Origin: Prochlorococcus sp. AG-388-A04
GTDB taxonomy: Bacteria; Cyanobacteriota; Cyanobacteriia; PCC-6307; Cyanobiaceae
Direction of reading: 5' to 3'
Assembly: GCA_003279935.1 (NCBI GenBank)
Contig: QCGL01000005.1
Location: forward strand, 25,954-89,953
DNA: 64,000 nucleotides
The notes under the pieces were generated by a model. That model searched no databases and was not told the origin of the DNA. It saw only the letters and a list, made by a program, of their open reading frames with translations. Each line of letters opens with the position of its first letter. The stretch's first letter is position 1. Positions 11,426 to 20,569 of this stretch are shown in pieces. A program made the position numbers and the translations under genes.

Positions 11426-11752
11426 TTATAATATGGGTTTTAAAATGTCATAAGCTAAAAATATACTTATGATCATCATTAATAAACCTGTAAAAAACGC
11501 AAATTTGTTTGGAGATATTTTATTTGATAACCATTTTCCAATTAATACACCTACTAGGCTAGAACTTATTAAAGCTATTGAACTTCCGATAAAAACAATA
11601 ATTGGTTTTCCAGATTCTGCAGATAACATTAGAGTCGCTATTTGAGTTTTATCTCCCAATTCAGCGATAAAAATAGTAGTAAAAGTTGTTATAAAAATAG
11701 ATGAAAAATTCTGTTCAATATTTTTATCCTTTTTTTCTAGTTTAATATTCAT
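11426..11752 (-). CDS. UPF0016/GDT1-family half-protein (partner of 11126..11425)
   Basis: ELGDKTQIATLMLSAESGKP motif; stop TAA directly abuts the ATG of the next half. Confidence 0.85.
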   Translation of the reverse strand: MNIKLEKKDKNIEQNFSSIFITTFTTIFIAELGDKTQIATLMLSAESGKPIIVFIGSSIALISSSLVGVLIGKWLSNKISPNKFAFFTGLLMMIISIFLAYDILKPIL

Positions 11753-12096
11753 TTTTTTGAAACAGCAGATTTAAAGTCCTTCATTTGTTCACTTTTTTTT
11801 CCATAAATAGAAGATATATGTTGTGTACAACAATCAATTAAGAATTTATCACCATTTTTTAAATACTTTTTGAATGACGAAGAAAATTCATTAACACGGC
11901 AGAAATGTGGTCTTGATTCATAAATCATGCATTTTCTGCTTGATCTATCAAGATATTTACACCATCCATCATTGCTTTTCATGGAATTTATTAATGCTAG
12001 ATCTTTATTACTAAGTACCCCTGATAAGTTATCTCTATCATTTAAATCTAATTGGCAGCAAGCCCCACAATTTTCTATACAACTCCATGACTTCAT
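11749..12096 (-). CDS. YkgJ-family cysteine-cluster protein
   Basis: CIENCGACCQLD...RKCMIYESRPHFCRV cysteine pattern. Confidence 0.8.
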   Translation of the reverse strand: MKSWSCIENCGACCQLDLNDRDNLSGVLSNKDLALINSMKSNDGWCKYLDRSSRKCMIYESRPHFCRVNEFSSSFKKYLKNGDKFLIDCCTQHISSIYGKKSEQMKDFKSAVSKK

Positions 12097-12177
12097 AATT
12101 TAATTCAATCTTGTAACGTATTGGTACAGTTGAAAGGTTTATTTGTAAAAATAGTATCACATCATTTAATTATTCAC

Positions 12178-12255
12178 ATGGCAACCCTTATTCCTTTAGC
12201 CGTTGTTGCATTAGCTGGACCTGCAATAATTGCGCTTGTTTTTTTTCGCAAATAA
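12178..12255 (+). CDS. psb30: Psb30/Ycf12-like photosystem II small subunit (25 aa)
   Basis: Manual translation MATLIPLAVVALAGPAIIALVFFRK; single TM helix with the LAGP motif resembling Ycf12; not in ORF track because of its size. Confidence 0.5.
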   Translation: MATLIPLAVVALAGPAIIALVFFRK

Positions 12256-12276
12256 AAATTAATTCTTTAACTCTTA

Positions 12277-13026
12277 GTGACTTACCTTGAGGGTGTTTAT
12301 TGGGATTTAGATGGAACAATTGCTAATACTGAATTAGAAGCTCATTTGCCAGCTTTTAATTTTGCTTTTAATGATTTCAATCTTAATTGGAATTGGGATA
12401 GATCTACATATTTAGACCTTTTAAAAATAAATGGAGGTAAAAATAGAATTTATTATTATTCAAAGTTAATAAAAAAATCTTTGAATAATAAAGAAGTCAA
12501 AGAAATTCATGAACGTAAACAATATCATTATATTAATTATGTAAAAAAAAATAATGTGGTCTCACTTAAAACAGGTGTTTATAGATTAATTAAGGAATTA
12601 AAGAAAAATAAAGTAAGACAATTTATTGTTACTTCGAGCTCTATGAAGCAAGCAAAACTAATAATTAATCAATTATTTTTAGAATTTAATCCTTTTGAAT
12701 TTATTATTTCAAGTGACGATGTTAAATTTCATAAACCAAACCCCTTACCTTACTTAAAAGCGATGAAATTAAGCGGTATAAAATTTAATAAATCTATAGT
12801 TTTTGAAGATTCTATTCCTGGGCTTAAATCATCTTTAGCAGCTAAATTACCCACTATTTATGTTCCTTCAAATATACCTGCGCTTATTGAGAAGGATATG
12901 AATTTAGACTGTTTTATAGATAGTCTGGGAAATGAAAGTTGTAAGGCTAATGTTATTAAAGGACCTAAACTTGATAGAAATTATGTTGATTGCGCTTATT
13001 TGGAAAAATATTTGATGATATTTTAA
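12277..13026 (+). CDS. HAD-superfamily hydrolase (CbbY/beta-phosphoglucomutase-like)
   Basis: YWDLDGTIANTE, FIVTSSS, FEDSIPGLKSS motifs; GTG start. Confidence 0.85.
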   Translation: MTYLEGVYWDLDGTIANTELEAHLPAFNFAFNDFNLNWNWDRSTYLDLLKINGGKNRIYYYSKLIKKSLNNKEVKEIHERKQYHYINYVKKNNVVSLKTGVYRLIKELKKNKVRQFIVTSSSMKQAKLIINQLFLEFNPFEFIISSDDVKFHKPNPLPYLKAMKLSGIKFNKSIVFEDSIPGLKSSLAAKLPTIYVPSNIPALIEKDMNLDCFIDSLGNESCKANVIKGPKLDRNYVDCAYLEKYLMIF

Positions 13027-13027
13027 A

Positions 13028-13354
13028 ATGCAAAAAACAAAATTTTCAAAAATTAATGATCAATTTAATAATTTATTGTTTGGTTTTTTAAGCTCTTCTT
13101 GGAAATCAAAATCTATTAATATTATTTCTGTATTGACAGGTTATTTTTTATTTGCAAATTTTGCTACAAAATTCATATCAGAAGGTAAAAATGAATTAAT
13201 AATGGTTCCCATAATAATATTAATTATTGAACTTATAATAAGAATTAAGCCACCAGTTAGTTCTAGTTTATTTAACTTGTGGTCAATAATTGATAAGGCT
13301 CGAATTGGAGCAACTTATGCTGTGATACTTGAGGCCTTTAAACTAGGCTCTTAA
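13028..13354 (+). CDS. ycf20: Ycf20/DUF565 family membrane protein
   Basis: NNLLFGFLSSSWKSKSINIISVLTGYF...ELIIRIKPPVSSSLFNLWSIIDKARIGATYAVILEAFKLGS. Confidence 0.75.
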   Translation: MQKTKFSKINDQFNNLLFGFLSSSWKSKSINIISVLTGYFLFANFATKFISEGKNELIMVPIIILIIELIIRIKPPVSSSLFNLWSIIDKARIGATYAVILEAFKLGS

Positions 13355-13359
13355 CAAAA

Positions 13360-13536
13360 TTATTCTTCACTTTCCTCTTCTTCGTCAATCGGATATACAA
13401 ATCCTTGTGCTTTACCTGTTAAAACAGATTTACCCAGTGACATTGCTTTTTGAGCAGCTAATGCTGCTTTACCTTTCCAAACAGCATGTCGATGATTTCT
13501 CTTGCTCTTTGATTTTTTCTTCTTTGGAACAGCCAT
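13360..13536 (-). CDS. rpmF: 50S ribosomal protein L32
   Basis: Manual translation [58 protein letters not shown] (58 aa). Confidence 0.93.
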
Positions 13537-13671
13537 ACTAATTTCCTATCTCCATTTATTAATATAACCTTTCAGTGGTTATCTCTCAAATATTTGAGTA
13601 TATTTGTTTTAAATAATGCAATTCTTAATCTTAGCTTTTAAGCTTTAATTATTATATTTTATAGAAGATTA

Positions 13672-15426
13672 GTGTTCTTTAAATCAAATTTCTCATATTC
13701 AGATTCTAATAAAAGTTATTCTGATCTTTTATTAGAACTAGATTCGGGGAATATACAATCTATATATTTTTATCCTAGAAAGAGGGAAATAGATGTTTTG
13801 TATAAGAATGGGAACAAAGAAAAAGTACCTATACTTTATAACGATCAACTAATTCTTGAAAAAGCATCAGAAAATAATGTTGACCTAACCATTAATAACA
13901 GTCGAAAAGAATCTTCAGCAGCCAATTCTTTTGCATCAGCTGGCCTTTTTTTGATTTTTATAATTGCCATTGTTTTAATATTGAAAAGTACCTCAAAACT
14001 CGCCTCAAAAGCTTTAGGCTTTGGTAAAAATAAATCAAAATTTGTCACTATTGATGATGTAGATACACGATTTGATGATGTTGCTGGCGTTCCTGAAGCT
14101 GCTGAGGAATTAAAAGAGGTTATTAAATTTCTTAATGAACCAAAAAAATTTACTGATCTAGGAGCAAAAGTGCCTAAGGGTGTTCTTTTAATTGGCCCTC
14201 CTGGAACTGGTAAAACATTATTAGCTAAAGCTATTGCGGGTGAGTCCGGTGTTCCTTTTCTCTCTATTGCCGCATCAGAATTTGTAGAACTATTTGTGGG
14301 TGTTGGTGCAAGTAGAGTTCGAGACTTATTTGAAAAAGCAAAAGAAAAGTCTCCTTGCATAATATTTATTGATGAAATTGACTCTATTGGAAGACAAAGA
14401 GGTTCGGGGATCGGAGGAGGTAATGATGAAAGAGAACAAACTCTTAATCAGCTTTTAACAGAATTAGATGGTTTTGCAGATAATTCTGGAATCATTGTTA
14501 TTGCTGCCACAAATAGACCAGATACATTAGATTCAGCTCTTTTAAGGCCGGGACGATTCGATAGAAAAATTGAAGTCATGTTGCCTGATCTAGATGGGAG
14601 AAAAAAAATACTCTCAGTTCATTCTTTATACAAACCTCTTGCAAAAGATGTAGATTTGTCATATTGGGCTACAAGAACAGTAGGTTTTTCTGGAGCTGAC
14701 TTAGCAAATTTAATGAATGAAAGTGCTATACATTGCGCTAGAGAAGATTCTAAATTAATTACTTATTCTCATATAGAAAATGCTTTAGATAAAGTTACTC
14801 TTGGTCTTCGTACTTCTATTATTTCTTCTCCAAATATGAAAAAAATTATTGCATATAACGAAGGTGGACGTGCAATTGTTTCAGCGGTTAAAAATGGTAT
14901 TGATTCAGTAGATAAAATAACAATTCTTCCGAGATCTGGATACATGGGAGGATATACGAAAATTAATCCAGACGAAGATATCGTATCAAGTGGATTAATT
15001 TCAAAAAAACTATTGCTATCTAAAATTGAAATAGCATTGGCAGGAAGAGCTGCTGAAACAATTGTATACGGTAAAAATGAAATTACTCAATGTTCATTTA
15101 ATGATATATCGTATGCTACAAACATTGTTAGAGAGATGGTAACTAAATATGGATTTTCTTTAATAGGTCCTCTATCTCTTGAAGATTCCGGAGAAATATC
15201 AATTGGAGATGGTTTTGTTAGGAATAAATCAATAATAGCTGATAACACATACTCCAGAATTGATAATGAAATTATCAACATTTCTAAAATTTCTCTAAAT
15301 AATGCCATTACTATTATCAGTAATAATCGCGTTTTATTAGAAAAATTAGTTGAACTTTTATTGATCAAAGAAACTGTTGAGAATAATACTTTTAAAAAAA
15401 TAACTTTTGATTTATTAAAAGTGTGA
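13672..15426 (+). CDS. FtsH-family AAA protein with degenerate zinc-protease motif (FtsHi-like)
   Basis: Walker A GPPGTGKT, Walker [36 protein letters not shown] intact; HEAGH position reads [12 protein letters not shown] start. Confidence 0.9.
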   Translation: MFFKSNFSYSDSNKSYSDLLLELDSGNIQSIYFYPRKREIDVLYKNGNKEKVPILYNDQLILEKASENNVDLTINNSRKESSAANSFASAGLFLIFIIAIVLILKSTSKLASKALGFGKNKSKFVTIDDVDTRFDDVAGVPEAAEELKEVIKFLNEPKKFTDLGAKVPKGVLLIGPPGTGKTLLAKAIAGESGVPFLSIAASEFVELFVGVGASRVRDLFEKAKEKSPCIIFIDEIDSIGRQRGSGIGGGNDEREQTLNQLLTELDGFADNSGIIVIAATNRPDTLDSALLRPGRFDRKIEVMLPDLDGRKKILSVHSLYKPLAKDVDLSYWATRTVGFSGADLANLMNESAIHCAREDSKLITYSHIENALDKVTLGLRTSIISSPNMKKIIAYNEGGRAIVSAVKNGIDSVDKITILPRSGYMGGYTKINPDEDIVSSGLISKKLLLSKIEIALAGRAAETIVYGKNEITQCSFNDISYATNIVREMVTKYGFSLIGPLSLEDSGEISIGDGFVRNKSIIADNTYSRIDNEIINISKISLNNAITIISNNRVLLEKLVELLLIKETVENNTFKKITFDLLKV

Positions 15427-15459
15427 TTAAATACATTTAATTTATATAAAAACTTTTCC

Positions 15460-16218
15460 TTGATAATAAAATTTAGTCTATTAAGACTATCCATAATAAT
15501 TTTATTAGTAATACTTTTTCCATTGGTTCAACAACAATGGTTAAATTTATACTTGTTTAATATTAATAATTTATCTATTTATAAACTTTTATATTATTTA
15601 AGCGGGTTAATTGTCCCTATTCTTGTAATAATAAATTCTTTAAATAAGTTTACTTATTATAAATTTAATTTTCATAAAAAGAATATTAATAATTTTGATA
15701 TTAGTGGTAAATTTTTATTCTTAATAACTCTAGTTATATTAAGTACACTATCAATTCTTATATCACATTATATTTTTATAAATCTAAAAATTATTTTAAA
15801 TTACTTTACGAGTAATAATGAATATTTAGTTCAATTTGAAATATATAATCAAATCTTATTTGTAGTGATTATTTCATTTTTCTTAATATTTAAAAAGACT
15901 AAATTTATTCTAAAAAAAATTATTTTAACAAATTTTTTTATATTTTCTATTATAAATTGGTATTTACAAATTGAAAATTCTTCTTTAAATGATGTGATTT
16001 CATTTTATATTTTTAAATTTGGAAATATAAACTATGTAAATATAGGTTTCCTTTTAGCTATTGAAATAATGTTTTATCTATGGTCATACATTTCATATAA
16101 CTCATATTTAACTGATTGGAATGTTCCCAAACCATATAAAAAAGAAGTCACACCAATATTTTTTATTATTATATTTTATTTATTTATAATATTATATTAT
16201 TCAATACTTTTTAAATAA
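15460..16218 (+). CDS. Hypothetical multi-TM membrane protein
   Basis: ORF track; very hydrophobic, Ile/Leu/Asn-rich; TTG start, so the true start is uncertain. Confidence 0.55.
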   Translation: MIIKFSLLRLSIIILLVILFPLVQQQWLNLYLFNINNLSIYKLLYYLSGLIVPILVIINSLNKFTYYKFNFHKKNINNFDISGKFLFLITLVILSTLSILISHYIFINLKIILNYFTSNNEYLVQFEIYNQILFVVIISFFLIFKKTKFILKKIILTNFFIFSIINWYLQIENSSLNDVISFYIFKFGNINYVNIGFLLAIEIMFYLWSYISYNSYLTDWNVPKPYKKEVTPIFFIIIFYLFIILYYSILFK

Positions 16219-16234
16219 AAAAAGTACTGAATAA
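16197..16234. terminator. Putative bidirectional transcription terminator between convergent genes
   Basis: TTATTCAATACTTTTT ... AAAAAGTACTGAATAA, 16-bp inverted repeat with one mismatch and A/T runs. Confidence 0.5.
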
Positions 16235-16247
16235 TTATCTTTAAGAC

Positions 16248-16832
16248 TTAAAGGGCAGAAAAATACTCTTTACTACCTTTTGGATCTTCTAGCATTGTTT
16301 TCTCACCTGGAGTCCAATTCGCAGGGCATACCTCATCAGGATTGGCTGCTACATACTGATAACCCTGAAGTATCCTTAGTGTTTCATCAACATTTCTTCC
16401 TACAGGTGCTTTATTTACTGTTGTGTGCATTACAATTCCTTCTGGATTAATAAGAAATAAACCTCTATCAGCTTCACCATCATCATTAAGTACGTTGTAA
16501 GCTTGGCAAATTTCTCTTTTCAAATCAGATATCAAAGGGTAGTTAATATCACCGATACCTCCTTCATTTCTTGGTGTTTGTATCCAAGCTAAATGGCAAT
16601 GTTTGCTATCTACAGATACTCCAAGAACTTCAGTATTTAAGTTTGAGAATTTATCAAATTCATCACTGAATGCGGTAATTTCTGTTGGACAAACAAAAGT
16701 AAAGTCTAATGGATAGAAAAACAAGACAACCCATTTACCTTTATAACTTGAAAGGGTAATGTCTTTAAATTCTTGATCATAAACTGCTGTTGCAGTGAAA
16801 TCTGGTGCTTCTTGACCAACTCTTAAACTCAT
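16248..16832 (-). CDS. 2-Cys peroxiredoxin
   Basis: [19 protein letters not shown] and EVCPANW active-site motifs. Confidence 0.95.
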   Translation of the reverse strand: MSLRVGQEAPDFTATAVYDQEFKDITLSSYKGKWVVLFFYPLDFTFVCPTEITAFSDEFDKFSNLNTEVLGVSVDSKHCHLAWIQTPRNEGGIGDINYPLISDLKREICQAYNVLNDDGEADRGLFLINPEGIVMHTTVNKAPVGRNVDETLRILQGYQYVAANPDEVCPANWTPGEKTMLEDPKGSKEYFSAL

Positions 16833-17153
16833 GAAATTTTATTCCTTTTTTTGAAAAAATTAAGGCCTTATTATACCTTAATTCTATTATAATTTTAACG
16901 TTTATAATATAGCAAGTAAATCTCTAATATGAATTCATGAAATGGCATCATTCCTTAACAAGGAAATTTACAATAATGAACTATTCTAAATTAATAAAAA
17001 ATCTTAAAAGAGAATTGATCAAATACCCCATTAATAGAGATATTGATAAGAAGAGTAATCAATAATTAAATTTTTTCTCTTTAAAAACATTAATAGATAT
17101 TGATAGCATTATTAAAGCTATTTTACTTAAACTTCTTAGACATTTTTAAAAGT

Positions 17154-17312
17154 ATGACAAATTACATAGATAGGCTTAAAGCAAAACTTAAAATTAAAAA
17201 ATTTGATTCTAACCAACCAATAAATGCCTGGTTATTTGTCTTGATATTAAATATTGTCGGTTTTGCCGGTTACATTTATTTAAAAATAAATGATATTCAC
17301 TTAGGAGATTAA
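17154..17312 (+). CDS. Small membrane protein of unknown function (52 aa)
   Basis: MTNYIDRLKAKLKIKKFDSNQPINAWLFVLILNIVGFAGYIYLKINDIHLGD; ATG at 17154 preferred over the ORF-track start. Confidence 0.55.
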   Translation: MTNYIDRLKAKLKIKKFDSNQPINAWLFVLILNIVGFAGYIYLKINDIHLGD

Positions 17313-17317
17313 CTTCT

Positions 17318-17536
17318 TTATCTAATCTCTTTTTTAATTGATCTACAAAAATTCTTATATCTATCGATTCTTGTTAAGTCAGGTAAAGTCCAAATTAATT
17401 CTTTATCAAATAAAGGATCATTCCATTCCTTAAACTCCTCTCTAATTGAATCACTATTTAATTTGGAAAGTTTTTTTGTTCTTTTCTTTAAATCTGTCTT
17501 AATTACTCTAATGTTTGCATTTATGTATTCTCTCAT
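17318..17536 (-). CDS. Hypothetical protein (72 aa)
   Basis: ORF track; MREYINANIRVIKTDLKKRTKKLSKLNSDSIREEFKEWNDP... Confidence 0.5.
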   Translation of the reverse strand: MREYINANIRVIKTDLKKRTKKLSKLNSDSIREEFKEWNDPLFDKELIWTLPDLTRIDRYKNFCRSIKKEIR

Positions 17537-17598
17537 AATAAATATATGACTTTCATAAAGTTTACATTAAATAGGTCAATTAAACTTATTAGTAACTA

Positions 17599-17769
17599 TT
17601 AAACGTTCTGAACTGCTTGAAATAATCCGAACGAATACCCTCCTATTAAAATCCAACCAAGAACACTTGATATGATAGTTGACCTCCTATTATGTCTTCG
17701 TAATGCATTCTCAATCATCTCGTTGACTTCATCTCTGCTTATGGAATCAGAATTTGAATTTTTATTCAT
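17599..17769 (-). CDS. Small membrane protein of unknown function (56 aa)
   Basis: Manual translation MNKNSNSDSISRDEVNEMIENALRRHNRRSTIISSVLGWILIGGYSFGLFQAVQNV. Confidence 0.5.
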   Translation of the reverse strand: MNKNSNSDSISRDEVNEMIENALRRHNRRSTIISSVLGWILIGGYSFGLFQAVQNV

Positions 17770-18002
17770 TAATTTTTATTTTCAATTATAAGGGAAATAA
17801 ATAGGCAGTGAGTTTAACGTCTTTGATTTATGTTTAAATAATAGCTAATGGGCTTTGTTATTGATATCTCTAAAACTAGTAATAGATGTATTTTTGTTCA
17901 TTTAATTCATTATTTTATTGAATGTATAATTTCAAATTTTCATACCAATAAATAAATAACTAAAATTAAGTTTTAATGGTTTATTTAATTAGGTACCAAA
18001 AT

Positions 18003-18170
18003 ATGAATGTTAATGATACATCTGTTCTTGAAATGATAAACAGACTTATTGCTACCGATAGATTAAATAAAAACCAAATTCTCCAATTAGTAAAATTAGC
18101 ATCAATTTCTAATAGTATTAATGAATTAGAAGAAAACATGAAATGGGAAACTTTGAAATCTAAATATTAA
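18003..18170 (+). CDS. Hypothetical protein (55 aa)
   Basis: MNVNDTSVLEMINRLIATDRLNKNQILQLVKLASISNSINELEENMKWETLKSKY. Confidence 0.45.
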   Translation: MNVNDTSVLEMINRLIATDRLNKNQILQLVKLASISNSINELEENMKWETLKSKY

Positions 18171-18237
18171 AAAAATATAAAAAATAATATAATTAGTTCT
18201 CATAATAAATATCATTTAAATACGGCGAAATTTCAAG

Positions 18238-18393
18238 ATGAATTCTAAAAATATACAAAAAAAAACATCTCTGAACAAATCTTTAGATGCATTAAAGGAA
18301 TTAAATTCTTGCGAAGTAAGTAAAGCTAGTGCTGAAATAATGCTTGAACGATTTTGTAACGGTAAAGAAATTGATTTTCCTTTTTCTCAATAA
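18238..18393 (+). CDS. Hypothetical protein (51 aa)
   Basis: Manual translation MNSKNIQKKTSLNKSLDALKELNSCEVSKASAEIMLERFCNGKEIDFPFSQ. Confidence 0.4.
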   Translation: MNSKNIQKKTSLNKSLDALKELNSCEVSKASAEIMLERFCNGKEIDFPFSQ

Positions 18394-18552
18394 TTAGGAT
18401 TTATTAGTAGTCACGATTTCATTCGGAGCTATTTGAAAATAAGTTTGCTTGTCACTGTCTTTAACTTTATTAATAATAAAAACTGTTGAAATTACAAAAA
18501 TTAAAATTATCATTAGATCACCTACAGTTAATCCTCTCTCCTTTAAATTCAT
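18394..18552 (-). CDS. Small membrane protein (52 aa)
   Basis: Manual translation MNLKERGLTVGDLMIILIFVISTVFIINKVKDSDKQTYFQIAPNEIVTTNKS. Confidence 0.5.
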   Translation of the reverse strand: MNLKERGLTVGDLMIILIFVISTVFIINKVKDSDKQTYFQIAPNEIVTTNKS

Positions 18553-18793
18553 AAAATCTATTTTAATTATTTTTATTATAACTGGGTTTTTTATCTAATT
18601 TTACGTGAATTATCGAAAGTTTATTTAATATAATTATTTATATAAGATAAACTATTACTATATAATTTTTTATTAATTAATATTTAACCGAGCACGAACT
18701 TTAAATACCATAACAATGATAGTCATTTTCTAATTAAGATCCCAGATTTAATCCAAGGTTAAAAAAATTTTCAATTATGTGTAAATAAATCTT

Positions 18794-18946
18794 TTAATAA
18801 CTTTCATTCAGAATATTTAATAACCTTGTCCTTTTAACATAGTTTTCTTTTTCCCAATAACTTGTTACTTCATCATTATTTATTGGTTTCGCTTCATAAG
18901 CAAAATACCATAGTATAAATCCAATTGGAATTATTAATATTTGCAT
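18794..18946 (-). CDS. Small membrane protein (50 aa)
   Basis: Manual translation MQILIIPIGFILWYFAYEAKPINNDEVTSYWEKENYVKRTRLLNILNESY. Confidence 0.45.
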   Translation of the reverse strand: MQILIIPIGFILWYFAYEAKPINNDEVTSYWEKENYVKRTRLLNILNESY

Positions 18947-19019
18947 TTTTTTTTAAGTTGACTTAAGTACAATATAGTGCAACACTATTAATATGCAAGT
19001 GTCACAATAAATCTTTTAT

Positions 19020-19385
19020 ATGCCCACGCAAAGAAGAAGAATTGGGTTTTTACCAAGATTGGAAGTTCAGAATATAATAGATAAAATTTGTAATATTAAT
19101 AAATTAAGTCAATCAAAAGTAACTGGGATATTGGTTGAAGAAGCACTAAGGTCTAGAGGAGTATTAAATACCTCTATTAAAGAGCTATCATTTAAATTTT
19201 GTAGTAATAACGGTGAAGAATTATTAATTGCTAATAAAACAATTAACAACAAAGTACCAAAGGTTGAAGGTATCACTAATTTAGATGATGAATCTATAAA
19301 TGATGAAGTTCAAATGATTAACGACTATATTGATTTTAAGTTCTTTAAAAATATAATGAATAGAAATAAAAGAAAGATAAAGTAA
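19020..19385 (+). CDS. Small protein with ribbon-helix-helix-like N-terminus (121 aa)
   Basis: RRIGFLPRLEVQNIIDKICNINKLSQSKVTGILVEEALRSRG resembles an RHH beta-alpha-alpha unit. Confidence 0.55.
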   Translation: MPTQRRRIGFLPRLEVQNIIDKICNINKLSQSKVTGILVEEALRSRGVLNTSIKELSFKFCSNNGEELLIANKTINNKVPKVEGITNLDDESINDEVQMINDYIDFKFFKNIMNRNKRKIK

Positions 19386-19645
19386 TAGTGTCACACTTTT
19401 TTAGAAATAAATGAGCATTACTTGAACATAAAACTAGAGGCCTAAGTACCCACAACAACATTGGGCAATTTAGTTATAGCCAATAAAAAAAGCAAAGTTA
19501 AAAAATAAAATCGTTGATTTCGAGATTTTTTATACTATTTATGATTGACAGTCGATTTAAAATAAATAATAATTATAATCTTTTTTATGGATAAAAGATT
19601 TATAGCTGAAAAGATAATGACTCTTCTCATTTCATTAATTTGCTG

Positions 19646-19762
19646 ATGAATATTTCTCCCCACTTATTAATAGATGTTGGAATACTAAGTAGTGCATTGA
19701 CTATAACTCTGGTATTGAGAGCTAAAGGTAACGCAGCAAGAAAAGAGCGAGAAACAAAATGA
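19646..19762 (+). CDS. Tiny single-TM protein (38 aa)
   Basis: Manual translation MNISPHLLIDVGILSSALTITLVLRAKGNAARKERETK; ATGA overlap with next ORF. Confidence 0.4.
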   Translation: MNISPHLLIDVGILSSALTITLVLRAKGNAARKERETK

Positions 19763-19899
19763 TTACTAAAAAAGAGGAAACAGAATACGAAAAACCTAAA
19801 TTATTTAGGTTTTGGGATTTTCTAATCTATGGAAGTTTTTTTGCTATTGGTGCTTTCTTAGTTTATTTATATTCGGCTTATATCTTTATAAATAAATAA
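19759..19899 (+). CDS. Tiny membrane protein (46 aa)
   Basis: Manual translation MITKKEETEYEKPKLFRFWDFLIYGSFFAIGAFLVYLYSAYIFINK; stop overlaps next ATG (TAATG). Confidence 0.4.
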   Translation: MITKKEETEYEKPKLFRFWDFLIYGSFFAIGAFLVYLYSAYIFINK

Positions 19900-20135
19900 T
19901 GGAACATTGGCTGATAAATTCCAATAGATCAGAAGTTAAGAGATTTATAAAGAATGATAAGAGTATTGATGAAGTATTCGAGTATATGTTCATTGATTCT
20001 GGAAAAATAGTTGGAGTATTAGGGAATAAACCTCCAGTAATAACTGCAACAGTTTCTGTAGATATAGATTTAGCTAGAGAAATTTATGAAAGATTACTTT
20101 CTAAAGGTTGGCGAAAAACAAAAGTAGTTTGGTAA
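19899..20135 (+). CDS. DUF1651-like protein (78 aa)
   Basis: MEHWLINSNRSEVKRFIKNDKS...DLAREIYERLLSKGWRKTKVVW; the ARxxYxxLLxxGWxKT ending resembles DUF1651. Confidence 0.55.
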   Translation: MEHWLINSNRSEVKRFIKNDKSIDEVFEYMFIDSGKIVGVLGNKPPVITATVSVDIDLAREIYERLLSKGWRKTKVVW

Positions 20136-20204
20136 TAAATAATCATCTATATTTTTGATAATTATTTTTTAAAGTGTGAGTCAATAGATTTGTGATTTGA
20201 ACTT

Positions 20205-20350
20205 TGTACGGGTTAAGGAACGACAATGTTCGGGAGTAGGCACGTATAAATACTTAGTGAATAATTAAGACTTCCTAGAGTAATTGCATGGTTGTCATGA
20301 GACTGCCGCGGAAGCTGCAGAAATCAACCATACTTTTTATACAAGGAATT
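20205..20350 (+). promoter_or_regulatory. Candidate structured leader RNA upstream of a small ORF (glutamine-riboswitch-like element suspected)
   Basis: GTTCGGGAGTAGGCACG core; hairpin ATGGTTG(20288-20294)/CAACCAT(20325-20331) with inner CTGC/GCAG. Confidence 0.35.
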
Positions 20351-20353
20351 TAT

Positions 20354-20503
20354 ATGACCGACCCAATTCTCTATCTTTCAATGATTTTAGGACTTACTGG
20401 AGTGTACGTTTTAATTTCTTCTTTTGGCGATGATGACGATGATAGTAATGATGATGGTGAAAGAAATATCTATAATCTTGAATATGTAAAAGTAGTAAGG
20501 TAG
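20354..20503 (+). CDS. Small acidic-tailed membrane protein (49 aa)
   Basis: MTDPILYLSMILGLTGVYVLISSFGDDDDDSNDDGERNIYNLEYVKVVR; ATG at 20354 preferred over the ORF-track start. Confidence 0.55.
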   Translation: MTDPILYLSMILGLTGVYVLISSFGDDDDDSNDDGERNIYNLEYVKVVR

Positions 20504-20569
20504 ATAGTATCTATTAAATAATTGATTCATTAACTAAGTGATATCTTTTTGATCATTGATCTGACATAA

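Noticed and set aside
13845-14360. 171-aa minus-strand ORF inside the FtsH homologue
   Set aside because: Antisense shadow of a strongly conserved plus-strand gene; no recognisable protein family.
15087-15494. 135-aa minus-strand ORF over the FtsH 3' end
   Set aside because: Overlaps a confident CDS, no family resemblance.
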